A DNA stretch of 41,993 nucleotides. Origin: an uncultured Bacteroidales bacterium. Its GTDB lineage: Bacteria; Bacteroidota; Bacteroidia; Bacteroidales; FEN-979. The DNA lies in assembly GCA_903845055.1 (NCBI GenBank), contig CAIMWF010000042.1, forward strand, positions 1 through 41,993, read 5' to 3'. This document shows positions 30,629-39,491 of this stretch, one piece after another. Every line of letters begins with the position of its first letter. The stretch's first letter is position 1. The notes beneath the pieces were generated by a model, which made no database searches, was not told the DNA's origin, and saw nothing but the letters and a program-made list of their open reading frames with translations. The position numbers and the translations under genes were made by a program.

Positions 30629-31204
30629 AATTAATTTTGTTTTTTCCAGGTAGCAACGCCGGCAGAGGGGTTCGTAGGAGTCCATTTCTCCCAGCATCAC
30701 CAGGTGGTTGTCGTTCACTTTGCGGTAGGTAAACTGGGCGAGGTCGCCACAGTTCATGCACACGGCATGCACCTTGGTGACATCCTCGGCGATGGCGATC
30801 AGGGCGGGCATGGGGCCGAAGGGTTTGCCGAGGTAGTCCATGTCGAGGCCGGCCACGATGACCCGGATGCCGCTGCTAGCAAGCTGGTTGCAGACAGCCG
30901 GCAGTTCGTCATCGAAAAACTGAGCTTCGTCGATGCCCACAACGTTCACATCATTGGTAAGGAGGAGGATCTCCGATGCCGACTGCACGGGGGTCGACTG
31001 GATGGCATGCTCATCGTGCGATACCACGTTAACATCATCATAGCGCTTGTCGATCGCCGGCTTGAAGATCTCGACCTTCTGCCGGGCGATCCTGGCCCGC
31101 TTTAACCTCCTGATCAGCTCTTCGGTCTTCCCCGAAAACATGGAACCGCAGATCACCTCTATCCACCCCAGGCGGTTTACCGGATTATTTTTTTCGATCT
31201 GCAT
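30626..31204 (-). CDS. tdk: Thymidine kinase
   Basis: The 192-residue enzyme phosphorylates thymidine to dTMP in nucleotide salvage. The P-loop is [16 protein letters not shown] (about residues 19-35). The Walker B-like DEAQFF and the lid-region tyrosine follow. The C-terminal half has two zinc-binding Cys pairs, [10 protein letters not shown] (about 146) and [11 protein letters not shown] (about 184), making a complete type II thymidine kinase. The C-terminus ends KLI followed by TGA that belongs to the 16-bp repeat array. A TATTTTTG box lies about 80 bases upstream (31290-31283). Confidence 0.96.
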   Translation of the reverse strand: MQIEKNNPVNRLGWIEVICGSMFSGKTEELIRRLKRARIARQKVEIFKPAIDKRYDDVNVVSHDEHAIQSTPVQSASEILLLTNDVNVVGIDEAQFFDDELPAVCNQLASSGIRVIVAGLDMDYLGKPFGPMPALIAIAEDVTKVHAVCMNCGDLAQFTYRKVNDNHLVMLGEMDSYEPLCRRCYLEKTKLI

Positions 31205-31407
31205 TTGATGAGGTTAATATTGTTGTATTTTTATACCAGGATAAGTGATCCTGCTGACTTCCTTGTCTGCCTTCCCGGTTTACAAAAATAGGAATTTCCG
31301 TTGACCGGGAAAAGAATATGCCATGAAATGCCCCATGATCCGCGCCGGCAAAATGCAGGGGATTGCAGGGCATTGCTGGTGACCTGTTTATAGAAAAAAT
31401 TGTCCGG

Positions 31408-32106
31408 ATGAATAGAGAGATCATCAAAGACGAGATAAAATGGCTCCTCGACGCCATCAATGAACAATACGGGACCATCAGCCTTCACGGGGACAGGATT
31501 CCGCAGATTGAATTTGACATCCTGATGGATAACCTGCGGAAAATGTATGAAAACCTGCACATGCTCAAGCGGCTTGATGATCCGCATTTTTCGTATGAAA
31601 AAAAGACCCCCGCGAGGGAACCCTCCTCGACGGTGAAATCACCTCCCCCCGATGTGAAGTTACATAAGCCTGCCGAAACCGCACCGCGTCCATCTCCGCC
31701 GGCCGCACCGTCAAGGCCCCCGGCCGTTCCGGCAAACAAGCCCGAACCGGCAGGATATGCGAGGAAACCGGCAGCTGCCGATGAGATCACCCTTTTCGGA
31801 AGCGAGGAGCCCGCCCTGAACACCCGCCTGAAGGAGGCCCGCGAACGAACCTTCAGCCCGAGGATTCCCTCCGTCAGGATCGACAACCTGAAGACCGCCA
31901 TCAGCATCAACGACAAGTTCATGTTCATCAACGAGCTTTTCGAGGGAAACCTTCGTGAATACAACGAGACCATCGATGCACTGAACGGTTTTTCAACCTT
32001 TGAACAGGCGGCAGATTATCTTGATCTCCTGCGGAAGAAAAACTTCTGGAATACGGGATCCGTTCCCTTTAAAAAGTTAAAGGAGCTGGTGGAAAGACGG
32101 TTCTGA
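31408..32106 (+). CDS. Hypothetical protein with conserved C-terminal helical domain
   Basis: I do not recognise a named function for this 232-residue protein. The N-terminal part (1-60, starting MNREIIKDEIKWLLDAINEQ) is helical and acidic. A Pro-Ala-rich linker (about 65-140) leads to a short FGSEEPAL segment and a compact C-terminal domain (about 165-232, INDKFMFINELFEGNLREYN) that resembles a module widespread in Bacteroidetes. The low-complexity linker suggests a tether between two domains. An in-frame frame extension upstream to 31363 lacks a good start; ATG at 31408 is used. It is separated from tdk by about 200 bases and is convergent with nothing. Confidence 0.6.
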   Translation: MNREIIKDEIKWLLDAINEQYGTISLHGDRIPQIEFDILMDNLRKMYENLHMLKRLDDPHFSYEKKTPAREPSSTVKSPPPDVKLHKPAETAPRPSPPAAPSRPPAVPANKPEPAGYARKPAAADEITLFGSEEPALNTRLKEARERTFSPRIPSVRIDNLKTAISINDKFMFINELFEGNLREYNETIDALNGFSTFEQAADYLDLLRKKNFWNTGSVPFKKLKELVERRF

Positions 32107-32203
32107 CCTCCCCGGTGACCCGGCATGCAGTGATGAAAAGCCTTTAACCCTCCGGCAGGATGAATGCTCCCTGCCTGGTTGTTTTGCGAAAAAAAACGTA
32201 ACA

Positions 32204-32234
32204 TTTGCTGTAATCACCACAATTATTATATTTG
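32204..32234 (+). promoter_or_regulatory. Canonical Bacteroidetes promoter for aquaporin
   Basis: TTTG at 32204-32207, a spacer of exactly 19 bases and TATATTTG at 32227-32234 match the consensus completely. It is 84 bases upstream of the aquaporin ATG, leaving a leader of about 75 bases. Confidence 0.75.
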
Positions 32235-32317
32235 TTGCAGCAGATCAAGGTGATTCATCTTCCTGCCGTTCAATTCAAACCAGGATCGGATTATTTCTAA
32301 AAATTAAACCAAAAACC

Positions 32318-33013
32318 ATGAAAAAATACATCGCAGAATGCATCGGCACGTTCAGTCTCGTGCTTTTCGGTTGCGGCGCCGCAGTCATTGCGGGGGTATC
32401 CGGCACCGGTCCCAGCGGCATCGGCCTGCTCGGCATTTCAATCGCTTTCGGCTTTGCCGTGGTTGCCATGGCCTACGCCATAGGCGGCATTTCGGGCTGC
32501 CATATCAATCCTGCCGTCACCATTGGCGTGCTTGCTGCCGGTAAAATGGAGGTGAAGGACGCCCTTGGATATATTGCGGCACAGATTCTCGGAGCGATTC
32601 TCGGGGCAGCGGTACTTTATCTCATCCGTTCCGGTCAGTCCGGCTTTACCATGGGTGAATGGGCACTTGGCTCAAACGGCTGGGGCGAAGGATACCTCGG
32701 AGGGTACAACACCCTGAGCGCTTTTGTCATCGAAATGGTCATGACCTTCCTCTTCCTGTTCGTCATCCTCGCAACCACCTCCAAATTCGGCAATAGCGCC
32801 ATGGCAGGTCTTGCCATCGGTGTAACCCTCATGCTGATCCACCTGGTGACCATCCCCGTCACGGGAACATCGGTCAACCCGGCACGGAGCATTGGTCCGG
32901 CCATTTTCGCCGGCGGAAAGGCACTCGCACAGCTCTGGCTCTTCATCGTGGCCCCCATCGTTGGCGCCCTGCTCGCAGCTGTTGTCTGGAAATTCGGATT
33001 TGAAAAGGAATAA
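32318..33013 (+). CDS. aqpZ: Aquaporin Z-type water channel
   Basis: The 231-residue MIP-family protein has six membrane helices and two NPA half-helices: HINPAVTIG (Asn64-Ala66) and SVNPARSIGPA (Asn187-Ala189, then Arg190). A His at about 175 (LMLIHLVTIP) and Arg190 fit the narrow aromatic/arginine filter of water-selective channels rather than glycerol facilitators. It acts in the inner membrane to equilibrate water under osmotic change. A well-formed promoter lies upstream, and a complex inverted repeat follows. Confidence 0.94.
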   Translation: MKKYIAECIGTFSLVLFGCGAAVIAGVSGTGPSGIGLLGISIAFGFAVVAMAYAIGGISGCHINPAVTIGVLAAGKMEVKDALGYIAAQILGAILGAAVLYLIRSGQSGFTMGEWALGSNGWGEGYLGGYNTLSAFVIEMVMTFLFLFVILATTSKFGNSAMAGLAIGVTLMLIHLVTIPVTGTSVNPARSIGPAIFAGGKALAQLWLFIVAPIVGALLAAVVWKFGFEKE

Positions 33014-33028
33014 CCGGTAGTTTGCAAT

Positions 33029-33098
33029 CCCCCTTTCCTTTTCCCACAAGGGAAGGGGGTAACTCCCGCTGCAGTGCGGAGGGTACGTCGTGGGAAAA
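33029..33098. repeat. Nested inverted repeat between aqpZ and the AsmA-like gene
   Basis: An outer arm TTTTCCCAC (33039-33047) pairs with GTGGGAAAA (33090-33098). A second, overlapping pairing joins CCCCCTTTCC (about 33029-33038) with GGAAGGGGG (33051-33059). An inner CTCCCGC/GCGGAGG pair is also present. These pairings compete, so only some can form at once. It may serve as the aqpZ terminator or be a small palindromic repetitive element. Confidence 0.5.
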
Positions 33099-33111
33099 AT
33101 AACATTCTGCA

Positions 33112-35985
33112 ATGAAAAAATTCCTGATAATTTCCGGGGGCATCGTTCTGGCCCTTTTCATGATGCTATTACTGGCCCCTCTTCTTTTCCGGGACAGAAT
33201 CAAGCAGGAGGTGAAAAATCTTGCAAACAGCAAGCTGAAAAGCGAGGTGAATTTTACCGACATGAATGTCTCGTTTTTCAGCCATTTCCCGAACCTCACC
33301 CTCACCCTCACCGGTTTTTCCCTGAAATCGTCCGCCCCCTTCAACAGTGACACCCTGGTCAGTGCCAGGGAGATCGCCTTCGGTGTCGATGTGAACAGCC
33401 TGTTCGGGAAGACCATCCGGATCACCAGGATCTATTTCAGCAAGGCCAGGGTCAACATCCTTTACAACGAACGCGGGGCCGCCAATTTCGATGTCTATAA
33501 ATCATCGGATACAGCCGCAGCTGCCGTAAAAAAGGACACTGCCCGCTCCGGCGGGGCGGAACTGAACATCGAGCATATTGTTTTCAGCGACTGCCAGGTC
33601 ATCTATGCCGATGCCTCCATGCCGGTCAGGGTGGTTGCGCACGGCCTCAACTATTCCGGGACAAGCAAAATCACCAGCGATTTCTTCGACCTGGTTTCCC
33701 GTGTCAGCATCGATGCCCTCGACGTGGAGTACAACCATGTAAAATACCTCGACGGGAAACCTGTCACTGCCAGGCTTGCGACAAAGGTCAACAACCGCGA
33801 CCTTTCGGTCAATTTTGAAAAAAACGACCTCAAAATCAAAGATATCCCGCTCCAGTTTACCGGGAAATTCTTTTTTGAAAAAGATGGCTACCAGGTGAAC
33901 CTCAATTTCCTGTCGGTGCTTGAAAAGGAATTCCTCAGTGCAAGATTCCAGGTCAGGCAGACCAAAGTGCCCTGGATCTCCGCGAAGGTCAATGCCAGTG
34001 TCGATCTCGGAAAATGGGCAAAAGCGCTGGATGTCAAAACAATCGACATCAAGGGCTTTTATGAGCTCAACCTTACCGCCGAGGGAAGTTACTTCACCGG
34101 CCCTGATACGAGCCGCATGCGGAAAGATACCGTCATCCTGTGCATCCCGAAATTCAGCCTGATGACAAAGCTCACGGGAGGGTATCTTAAATATCATGCC
34201 CTGCCGCAGGCCATCACCAACATGAACATGGTATTGAATGTGGCCTGTCCCGACAACGACTACAGGAACATCAACCTGCACATGAAGGATCTGCAGTTTG
34301 CCTTCCTGAAGAACAGGATCAGCGGATCCCTCGATATCAGCAACCTGCGCGATATGCCGGTGGACGCCGACCTCCGGGGCAGCTTCAACCTGGCTGAGCT
34401 GAAACAGGTCGTTCCGCTCGACAGCCTCAGCCTCTCGGGGATGCTTGACTTCGACGTAAAGGTGAAAGGGAATTATGCGCCGCGGAAAAGGATGTTCCCG
34501 CTGACCACCGCCACCCTCAACCTGGAGAATGGCCAGGTACAGACAAAATATTACCCCCATCCCATCGAAAAGATCGGCGTTCATGCTGTCATTACCAACC
34601 AGACCGGAACCATGAAGGATGTGAACATCCTGCTAAAGCCACTGACTTTTGGTTTCGAGGGAAAGACCTTCACCCTGAATGCGAACTGCAAAAACCTCGA
34701 CGACCTTGATTATGATATCCAGGCAAATGGGGTGATCGACCTGGGCAGGATATACAAGGTGTTTTCAAGGAAAGGAATGGCCCTCGATGGTTTTGTAGAA
34801 GCCGGACTGGCCCTGAAGGGCCGCCAAAGCGATGCGACCGCGGGAAGGTATGAGCGACTGAAGAATTCGGGAAGCCTGTCTTTGCGCAACATCTCGTTTG
34901 CGTCGGATCTCTTCCCGAAACCTTTCATCATCCGTTCGGGGAATTTCAGATTCGACCAGGACAAGATTTGGTTCGACCGGTTCATGGCTGGCTATGGCCG
35001 GTCCGATTTCAAACTGAAGGGATCGCTGAGCAACATCCTGAATTACACCCTTGCGAAGGGAGGAACCCTGAAGGGAGACTTTGAACTCAACTCCGACCTG
35101 CTCAGCGTGGATGAATTCATGGCCTATGCCCCCGACACCACCACCGTGTCGACCGCTGCGGCGGGTGTGGTCATTATCCCTGCCGATCTTGACATCGGGT
35201 TCAGTGCCGACATAAAAAACACGGAGTTCAAAGGATTGAAGATTCAGGATCTTCATGGAAAAATGGAGCTCAACAAGGGAATCCTGGTGCTGAAGGAATC
35301 GGATTTCAGCCTGATCGGCTGCAAGGTTAAAATGGATGCGACCTACGGGAGCATTACCCCGCAAAAGGCATTTTTTGATTTTCATGTTAAGGCAGAGGAT
35401 TTCGACATTAAGCGGGGATACAACGAAATAGCAATGATCAGGGAACTTGCCACATCGGCCGGCAAGGCCGAGGGTTTGGTCTCCATGGATTACGCCCTCA
35501 AAGGGCGCCTCGATGCGACCATGTTCCCGGTCCTGCCATCCCTGGAGGGCGGAGGCACGGTATCAGTCAAAAAAATAAAATTTTATGGCCTGAAGTTGTT
35601 CAACGACATCAGCAAGGGAACGCAGAAGGAGGGACTGAAAAATCCCGACCTGTCGAAGGTGGAGGTAAAGTCCACCATCAAAAACAACACCATCACCATG
35701 GAACAGTTCAAGTTCAAGGTAAAGGGAATCCGCGTGAGGATATCCGGATCAACCACCTTAGACAGCAAACTGGACCTGAAAATCAGGCTTGGCATGGGCC
35801 CCCTCGGCATCATCGGGATCCCGATGAAGGTTACCGGGACCTCCGAGAACATCAAGATCAAGTATGGTAAAGGCAAAGATTCGGATGAACTCAAAGAATC
35901 CGATTATTCCGATGAACTGCCGAAAGAGATGCTCGACCGCATCAAAAGCGTGAAGGAAGAGCCGGATGAAACGCCGGAAAAGTAG
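33112..35985 (+). CDS. AsmA-like envelope protein
   Basis: The 957-residue protein starts with a membrane anchor (about residues 4-26, FLIISGGIVLALFMMLLLAP) followed by a long beta-rich periplasmic region. It looks like the AsmA/TamB family: the N-terminal RIKQEVKNLANSKLKSEVNF and FSHFPNLTLTLTGFSLKSS segments match the AsmA N-terminal domain, and the C-terminal IRLGMGPLGIIGIPMKVTGT matches the AsmA_2 domain. Such proteins form elongated grooves linking inner and outer membrane and may help move lipids. The charged tail after residue 925 is Asp/Glu/Lys-rich. The TAG stop codon begins a TAGGCAT repeat array. It probably has its own transcript. Confidence 0.85.
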   Translation: MKKFLIISGGIVLALFMMLLLAPLLFRDRIKQEVKNLANSKLKSEVNFTDMNVSFFSHFPNLTLTLTGFSLKSSAPFNSDTLVSAREIAFGVDVNSLFGKTIRITRIYFSKARVNILYNERGAANFDVYKSSDTAAAAVKKDTARSGGAELNIEHIVFSDCQVIYADASMPVRVVAHGLNYSGTSKITSDFFDLVSRVSIDALDVEYNHVKYLDGKPVTARLATKVNNRDLSVNFEKNDLKIKDIPLQFTGKFFFEKDGYQVNLNFLSVLEKEFLSARFQVRQTKVPWISAKVNASVDLGKWAKALDVKTIDIKGFYELNLTAEGSYFTGPDTSRMRKDTVILCIPKFSLMTKLTGGYLKYHALPQAITNMNMVLNVACPDNDYRNINLHMKDLQFAFLKNRISGSLDISNLRDMPVDADLRGSFNLAELKQVVPLDSLSLSGMLDFDVKVKGNYAPRKRMFPLTTATLNLENGQVQTKYYPHPIEKIGVHAVITNQTGTMKDVNILLKPLTFGFEGKTFTLNANCKNLDDLDYDIQANGVIDLGRIYKVFSRKGMALDGFVEAGLALKGRQSDATAGRYERLKNSGSLSLRNISFASDLFPKPFIIRSGNFRFDQDKIWFDRFMAGYGRSDFKLKGSLSNILNYTLAKGGTLKGDFELNSDLLSVDEFMAYAPDTTTVSTAAAGVVIIPADLDIGFSADIKNTEFKGLKIQDLHGKMELNKGILVLKESDFSLIGCKVKMDATYGSITPQKAFFDFHVKAEDFDIKRGYNEIAMIRELATSAGKAEGLVSMDYALKGRLDATMFPVLPSLEGGGTVSVKKIKFYGLKLFNDISKGTQKEGLKNPDLSKVEVKSTIKNNTITMEQFKFKVKGIRVRISGSTTLDSKLDLKIRLGMGPLGIIGIPMKVTGTSENIKIKYGKGKDSDELKESDYSDELPKEMLDRIKSVKEEPDETPEK

Positions 35986-36017
35986 GCATCAGGCATTAGG
36001 CAACAGGCAATAGTTAG
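35983..36017. repeat. 7-bp tandem array (TAGGCAA family) at AsmA-like stop codon
   Basis: Five exact-length heptamers read TAGGCAT, CAGGCAT, TAGGCAA, CAGGCAA and TAGTTAG. The first TAG is the stop codon of the AsmA-like gene. TAG recurs at 35997 and 36011, so all three frames are closed. Confidence 0.85.
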
Positions 36018-36024
36018 TGCATAG

Positions 36025-37068
36025 CTAGATTTCACCGGGATTTATTGTAGTGTTCTCATTCCCTGCATTCCCTGCATTATCTTCATTGCCTGCATTGTGA
36101 CTTTGTTCAATGTTTTCCAGGATCCGAAAAACTTCCTCCGTGGAAGCCGCGGTGACGATCCTGGTTCGCCAGGTCCTGAAATTGGGAATTCCCCTGAAAT
36201 AGCCGCTGTAGAGTTTCCTGATCTCATAAAGTGTTGCACGTTCGCCCTTGTAGGGAATGGAGGTAAGCAGGTGACGGCGTACCACCCCGACCCGTTCGGC
36301 GACCGATGGTGGCGGGGGTAGGGTGTGACCGGCCAGCCATGACTTTATCTCCCTGAATATCCATGGATTTCCCGTGGCGGCGCGGCCGATGAGGATGCCG
36401 TCGATCCCATACCTGTTTTTCATCTCCTCGGCCTTCGGACCCGAATCGATGTCGCCGTTGCCAAAAACAGGGATCTTCATAAAGGGATTGTTTTTCACCT
36501 CCCCGATGAGCGTCCAGTCGGCTTCGCCGCCGTAAAGTTGGGCACGGGTCCGGCCATGGATGGCGATGCCGCTGATGCCGGCATCCTGCAGCCGTTCGGC
36601 GATGTCAACAATGTCGCGGTGCGCGTCGTCCCATCCCAGTCGGGTTTTCACCGTGACCGGCAGCCGGGTTGATTTCACGACTGCTTCGGTCATGCGTATC
36701 ATTTTCGGGACGTCGCGCAGCAGCGCCGCGCCGCCGCCCTTCATCACGATCTTGCGCACGGGGCAGCCGAAGTTGATATCGATGAAATCGGGACAAGCTG
36801 CTTCAGCCACCGCGGCGGCCTTCATCATCGAGTCGACATTGTCGCCGAAGATCTGGATGCCGAGGGGCCGTTCGCCGGGTTCGAAACGCATCTTGTTGCT
36901 GCTCTTTACGGCATCGCGGATCAATCCCTCAGCCGCAATGAATTCGGTCACCAGCACGTCCGCGCCGTAGTCCTTGCAGATCTGCCGGTAGGGCGAATCG
37001 GTTACATCTTCCATGGGGGCCAGGAAAAGCGGGAAACTCCCGAGTTCAATATTTCCGATCTTTGGCAA
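36025..37068 (-). CDS. dusB: tRNA-dihydrouridine synthase (Dus family)
   Basis: The 347-residue FMN enzyme reduces uridines in tRNA D-loops. The TIM-barrel start LFLAPMEDVTDSPYRQI and the active-site FGCPVRKIVMKGGGAALL with Cys102 are diagnostic, as are VKTRLGW, IAIHGRTRAQLYGGEADW, VFGNGDI and GILIGRAATGNPWIF. A helical C-terminal RNA-binding domain (about 245-320) follows. The start is TTG at 37066-37068; no ATG is suitable. The last part (residues 325-339) is unusual: the NAG/NED/NEN tripeptides come from an in-frame 9-bp repeat array. The DusB symbol is by general similarity; the subgroup is not proven. Confidence 0.92.
   Translation of the reverse strand: MPKIGNIELGSFPLFLAPMEDVTDSPYRQICKDYGADVLVTEFIAAEGLIRDAVKSSNKMRFEPGERPLGIQIFGDNVDSMMKAAAVAEAACPDFIDINFGCPVRKIVMKGGGAALLRDVPKMIRMTEAVVKSTRLPVTVKTRLGWDDAHRDIVDIAERLQDAGISGIAIHGRTRAQLYGGEADWTLIGEVKNNPFMKIPVFGNGDIDSGPKAEEMKNRYGIDGILIGRAATGNPWIFREIKSWLAGHTLPPPPSVAERVGVVRRHLLTSIPYKGERATLYEIRKLYSGYFRGIPNFRTWRTRIVTAASTEEVFRILENIEQSHNAGNEDNAGNAGNENTTINPGEI
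36052..36096. repeat. 9-bp tandem array encoding an Asn-rich C-terminal tail
   Basis: On the minus strand five in-phase units read AATGCAGGC, AATGAAGAT, AATGCAGGG, AATGCAGGG and AATGAGAAC. They lie in the Dus frame and are translated NAG-NED-NAG-NAG-NEN. A 9-bp unit keeps the frame open, unlike the 7-bp arrays. Confidence 0.85.
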
Positions 37069-37086
37069 ATTATACTAATTTAGCGG

Positions 37087-37094
37087 CAAAAATA
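37087..37094 (-). promoter_or_regulatory. -7 element for Dus gene
   Basis: TATTTTTG on the minus strand lies 18 bases upstream of the TTG start and fits the -7 consensus. The divergent CPBP gene starts at 37105, so the shared promoter region is very short. Confidence 0.45.
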
Positions 37095-37104
37095 GCCAAA
37101 ATAG

Positions 37105-38040
37105 GTGTCCCTCCGTCAGCCTCCCATCCTCGACAACCTTACCCCCTTCACCCGGATCCTCTTCTCGGTCCTGCTGATCCTTTCGTGTTTCGGCATCCTG
37201 TTTTTTGCCGGGCTGCTCCTGGCCGGCCCGCTGTTTGGGGTCAAGGTGGCCGACATCATGACGGCCCTTGGCGACTACAGCGATCCGAAAACGCTGCGAC
37301 TGCTGCAATACCTGCAGGTGTTGCAGTCGTTCGGGCTCTTCATCATTCCTCCCATGCTGGCAGGTTATTTCTTTGAACGAAGCAGTACCAGGTACCTGCA
37401 ACTGGACCGTTATTTCCGCTGGCAGGTTTTTTTGGTCACCCTCCTGCTGATGTTCCTGGCGCTGCCCTTCGTCAACTGGATGGTGACGGTGAATGAGATG
37501 ATGAAGATGCCGCCGTTCCTCAGCGGGATGGAACATTGGATGAAATCGGCTGAAAATGAGGCGGCGAAACTCACAGATGCCTTTATGAAGATGCCCACCT
37601 TTGGCGGGTTCCTGTTCAACCTGGTGATGATCGCGCTGCTGCCGGCCATCGGGGAGGAATTTCTTTTCCGCGGGCTGCTGCAGCGGTTGCTGAAGGAATG
37701 GCTGAAAAACATTCACCTGGCAATTTTCATCTCAGCCTTCTTGTTCTCGGCGATGCACATGCAATTTTACGGTTTCCTGCCACGGATGATGCTGGGCGTT
37801 TTGTTCGGGTACCTTTTTTACTGGAGCGGGTCACTCTGGGTGCCTGTGTGGGGTCATTTCATCAACAACGGCGCTGTGGTCATCTTGGCTTACCTCACCC
37901 AGCGCGGCGTACTCAGCGGCAATTACGAAAATTTCGGTTCCTCCGACAGTTTCCTCCTGATTACGGCAAGTATCCTGCTCACGGCGGGATGCCTGTGGCT
38001 CGTTTACAGGATGCAGCCAGCGAAACGGGATGCCGGGTAA
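37105..38040 (+). CDS. CPBP-family intramembrane metalloprotease
   Basis: The 311-residue protein has about eight membrane helices. The glutamate protease motif EEFLFR (Glu184-Glu185, Arg189) is followed by the His motifs HMQFYGF (His218) and VWGHFINN (His251), which together form the CAAX protease and bacteriocin-processing (Abi, CPBP) active site. Bacterial members are linked to processing of prenylated or membrane peptides and to bacteriocin self-immunity, but the substrate here is unknown. The start is GTG at 37105; the divergent Dus gene starts 36 bases away. It is followed by the outer membrane protein gene after about 65 bases. Confidence 0.9.
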   Translation: MSLRQPPILDNLTPFTRILFSVLLILSCFGILFFAGLLLAGPLFGVKVADIMTALGDYSDPKTLRLLQYLQVLQSFGLFIIPPMLAGYFFERSSTRYLQLDRYFRWQVFLVTLLLMFLALPFVNWMVTVNEMMKMPPFLSGMEHWMKSAENEAAKLTDAFMKMPTFGGFLFNLVMIALLPAIGEEFLFRGLLQRLLKEWLKNIHLAIFISAFLFSAMHMQFYGFLPRMMLGVLFGYLFYWSGSLWVPVWGHFINNGAVVILAYLTQRGVLSGNYENFGSSDSFLLITASILLTAGCLWLVYRMQPAKRDAG

Positions 38041-38106
38041 AAGTAGCCGGAGCCGATACATTTACAAATTTTTGTGAAACCTTGTCAAAAGGTGTTAAGT
38101 TTAACC

Positions 38107-39456
38107 ATGCGGAAACCCATTCTCTTTTTATTCATCCTGGTCCTCATTTTGCATGCGAAAGTTATGGCGCAGTCCGATTCGACAGGGATGCGCGTGAAGG
38201 AGAAGGTGAAAAAGGGCTGGACCTGGGCTGCCCTTCCCGTGGTGGCATACGATGCCGACATGGGGTTGCAGCTCGGGGCCCTGGGACAGGTATTTTATTA
38301 TGGCGACGGTACCACCTATCCCGAGTACAAACATACCATTTATGCCGAATGTTCCTGGTTTACAAAGGGAAGCGCTGTATACCAGCTTTTCTATGATTCC
38401 AAATACCTGATCCCCGGTGGTATACGCATAACCGCCGACCTCGACTACCTCCCCGAAAGGGCCCTCGATTTTTACGGGTTCAACGGGTACGAAAGCAATT
38501 ACCAGGCCAGCCTCACCAACCAGAATTCTGCCGACTACATGTCGCGGGTCTTTTACAAAATTGACCGCAGGTTATACAGGGTTATGGCCGATTTCCAGGG
38601 ACCCATCCTCGGGCAGAAGCTGCGCTGGCTGGCCGGCATCAACATCCTGGGCATTCAAACGGGTACGGTGGACATCAGCCGCATCAACAAGGGTAAAAAG
38701 GCCGGCGACAAGCTTCCCGACACCTCCCTGCTCTATGACCAGTATGTAAAGTACGGACTGATCCGCCCGGATGAGAAAAGCGGGGGGACAACCATCTACC
38801 TTAAAACCGGCCTGATTTACGATACCCGCGACAATGAAGGCGCACCCAACAGGGGCATCTGGTCGGAGATCATGCTGCTGAGCGCCCCGACATTCCTTGG
38901 CAACGCTCCCTATGCCTTTGTGAAACTTGCTGTTACACACCGCCAGTATCTCCCGCTGGTGAAGAAGAAACTGGTGGCCGCTTACCAGGTGGGTTACCAG
39001 GGTACCATCGGCGGGACAACCCCATGGTACATCATGTCATACATGTACAGCTCCTTCAGCCTGAGCACAAAGCCCGACGGGCTGGGTGGGGCGAGGACCA
39101 TCAGGGGGGTGCTCCGCGACCGCATTACCGGCGACGGTGTTGCATTCGGCAATGCCGAACTCAGGTGGAAGTTCTTCAAGTCGGTGGTGATGAAACAAAA
39201 CCTTTACCTGGGTCTGACCGCCTTTATGGATGGCGGGATGGTGGTACAGGATCACAAAATAACGCCCAACACCGTCCCGGAAGATATGAAGGCTTTTTAC
39301 TTCAACCAGTCATCAGACAGGCTTCACCTGTCGGCCGGGCTCGGGCTGCGCATTGCCATCAACGACAACTTCATCATCTCGGCCGACTACGGGTTTGCCC
39401 TCGACAAACAGGACGGCACCAACGGACTGTACCTGGGGATCGGCAATATCTTTTAG
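38107..39456 (+). CDS. Omp85/BamA-like outer membrane beta-barrel protein
   Basis: From the ATG at 38107 this encodes 449 residues with a signal peptide (MRKPILFLFILVLILHAKVM then AQ). The remainder alternates short strands with aromatic ends and ends in a terminal strand with aromatic Phe, as outer membrane barrels do. Segments such as GLIYDTRDNEGAPNRGIWSE and LGGARTIRGVLRDRITGDG (the RGF-like Omp85 motif here RGVLRDR) point to the surface-antigen D15/BamA-TamA barrel. There is no room for POTRA domains, so it is a barrel-only member with unknown cargo. The next gene starts about 35 bases downstream. Confidence 0.85.
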   Translation: MRKPILFLFILVLILHAKVMAQSDSTGMRVKEKVKKGWTWAALPVVAYDADMGLQLGALGQVFYYGDGTTYPEYKHTIYAECSWFTKGSAVYQLFYDSKYLIPGGIRITADLDYLPERALDFYGFNGYESNYQASLTNQNSADYMSRVFYKIDRRLYRVMADFQGPILGQKLRWLAGINILGIQTGTVDISRINKGKKAGDKLPDTSLLYDQYVKYGLIRPDEKSGGTTIYLKTGLIYDTRDNEGAPNRGIWSEIMLLSAPTFLGNAPYAFVKLAVTHRQYLPLVKKKLVAAYQVGYQGTIGGTTPWYIMSYMYSSFSLSTKPDGLGGARTIRGVLRDRITGDGVAFGNAELRWKFFKSVVMKQNLYLGLTAFMDGGMVVQDHKITPNTVPEDMKAFYFNQSSDRLHLSAGLGLRIAINDNFIISADYGFALDKQDGTNGLYLGIGNIF

Positions 39457-39491
39457 CGCCGGAAATTCTTTGTAATTTTACCAAAAACATT

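Noticed and set aside
33502-34584. 360-residue antisense frame inside the AsmA-like gene
   Set aside because: It is a shadow of the high-GC coding strand; the opposite frame has a signal anchor and family motifs, this one has none.
37075-37716. Gln/His-rich antisense frame in the CPBP protease gene
   Set aside because: It reads opposite to a gene with clear catalytic motifs; the composition is a product of the complementary codons.
39024-39491. Long N-terminal extension of the GT51 transglycosylase
   Set aside because: The open frame overlaps the end of the Omp85-like gene in another phase. The translated residues are Arg/His-rich and have no membrane or domain character, so the true start is after 39456.
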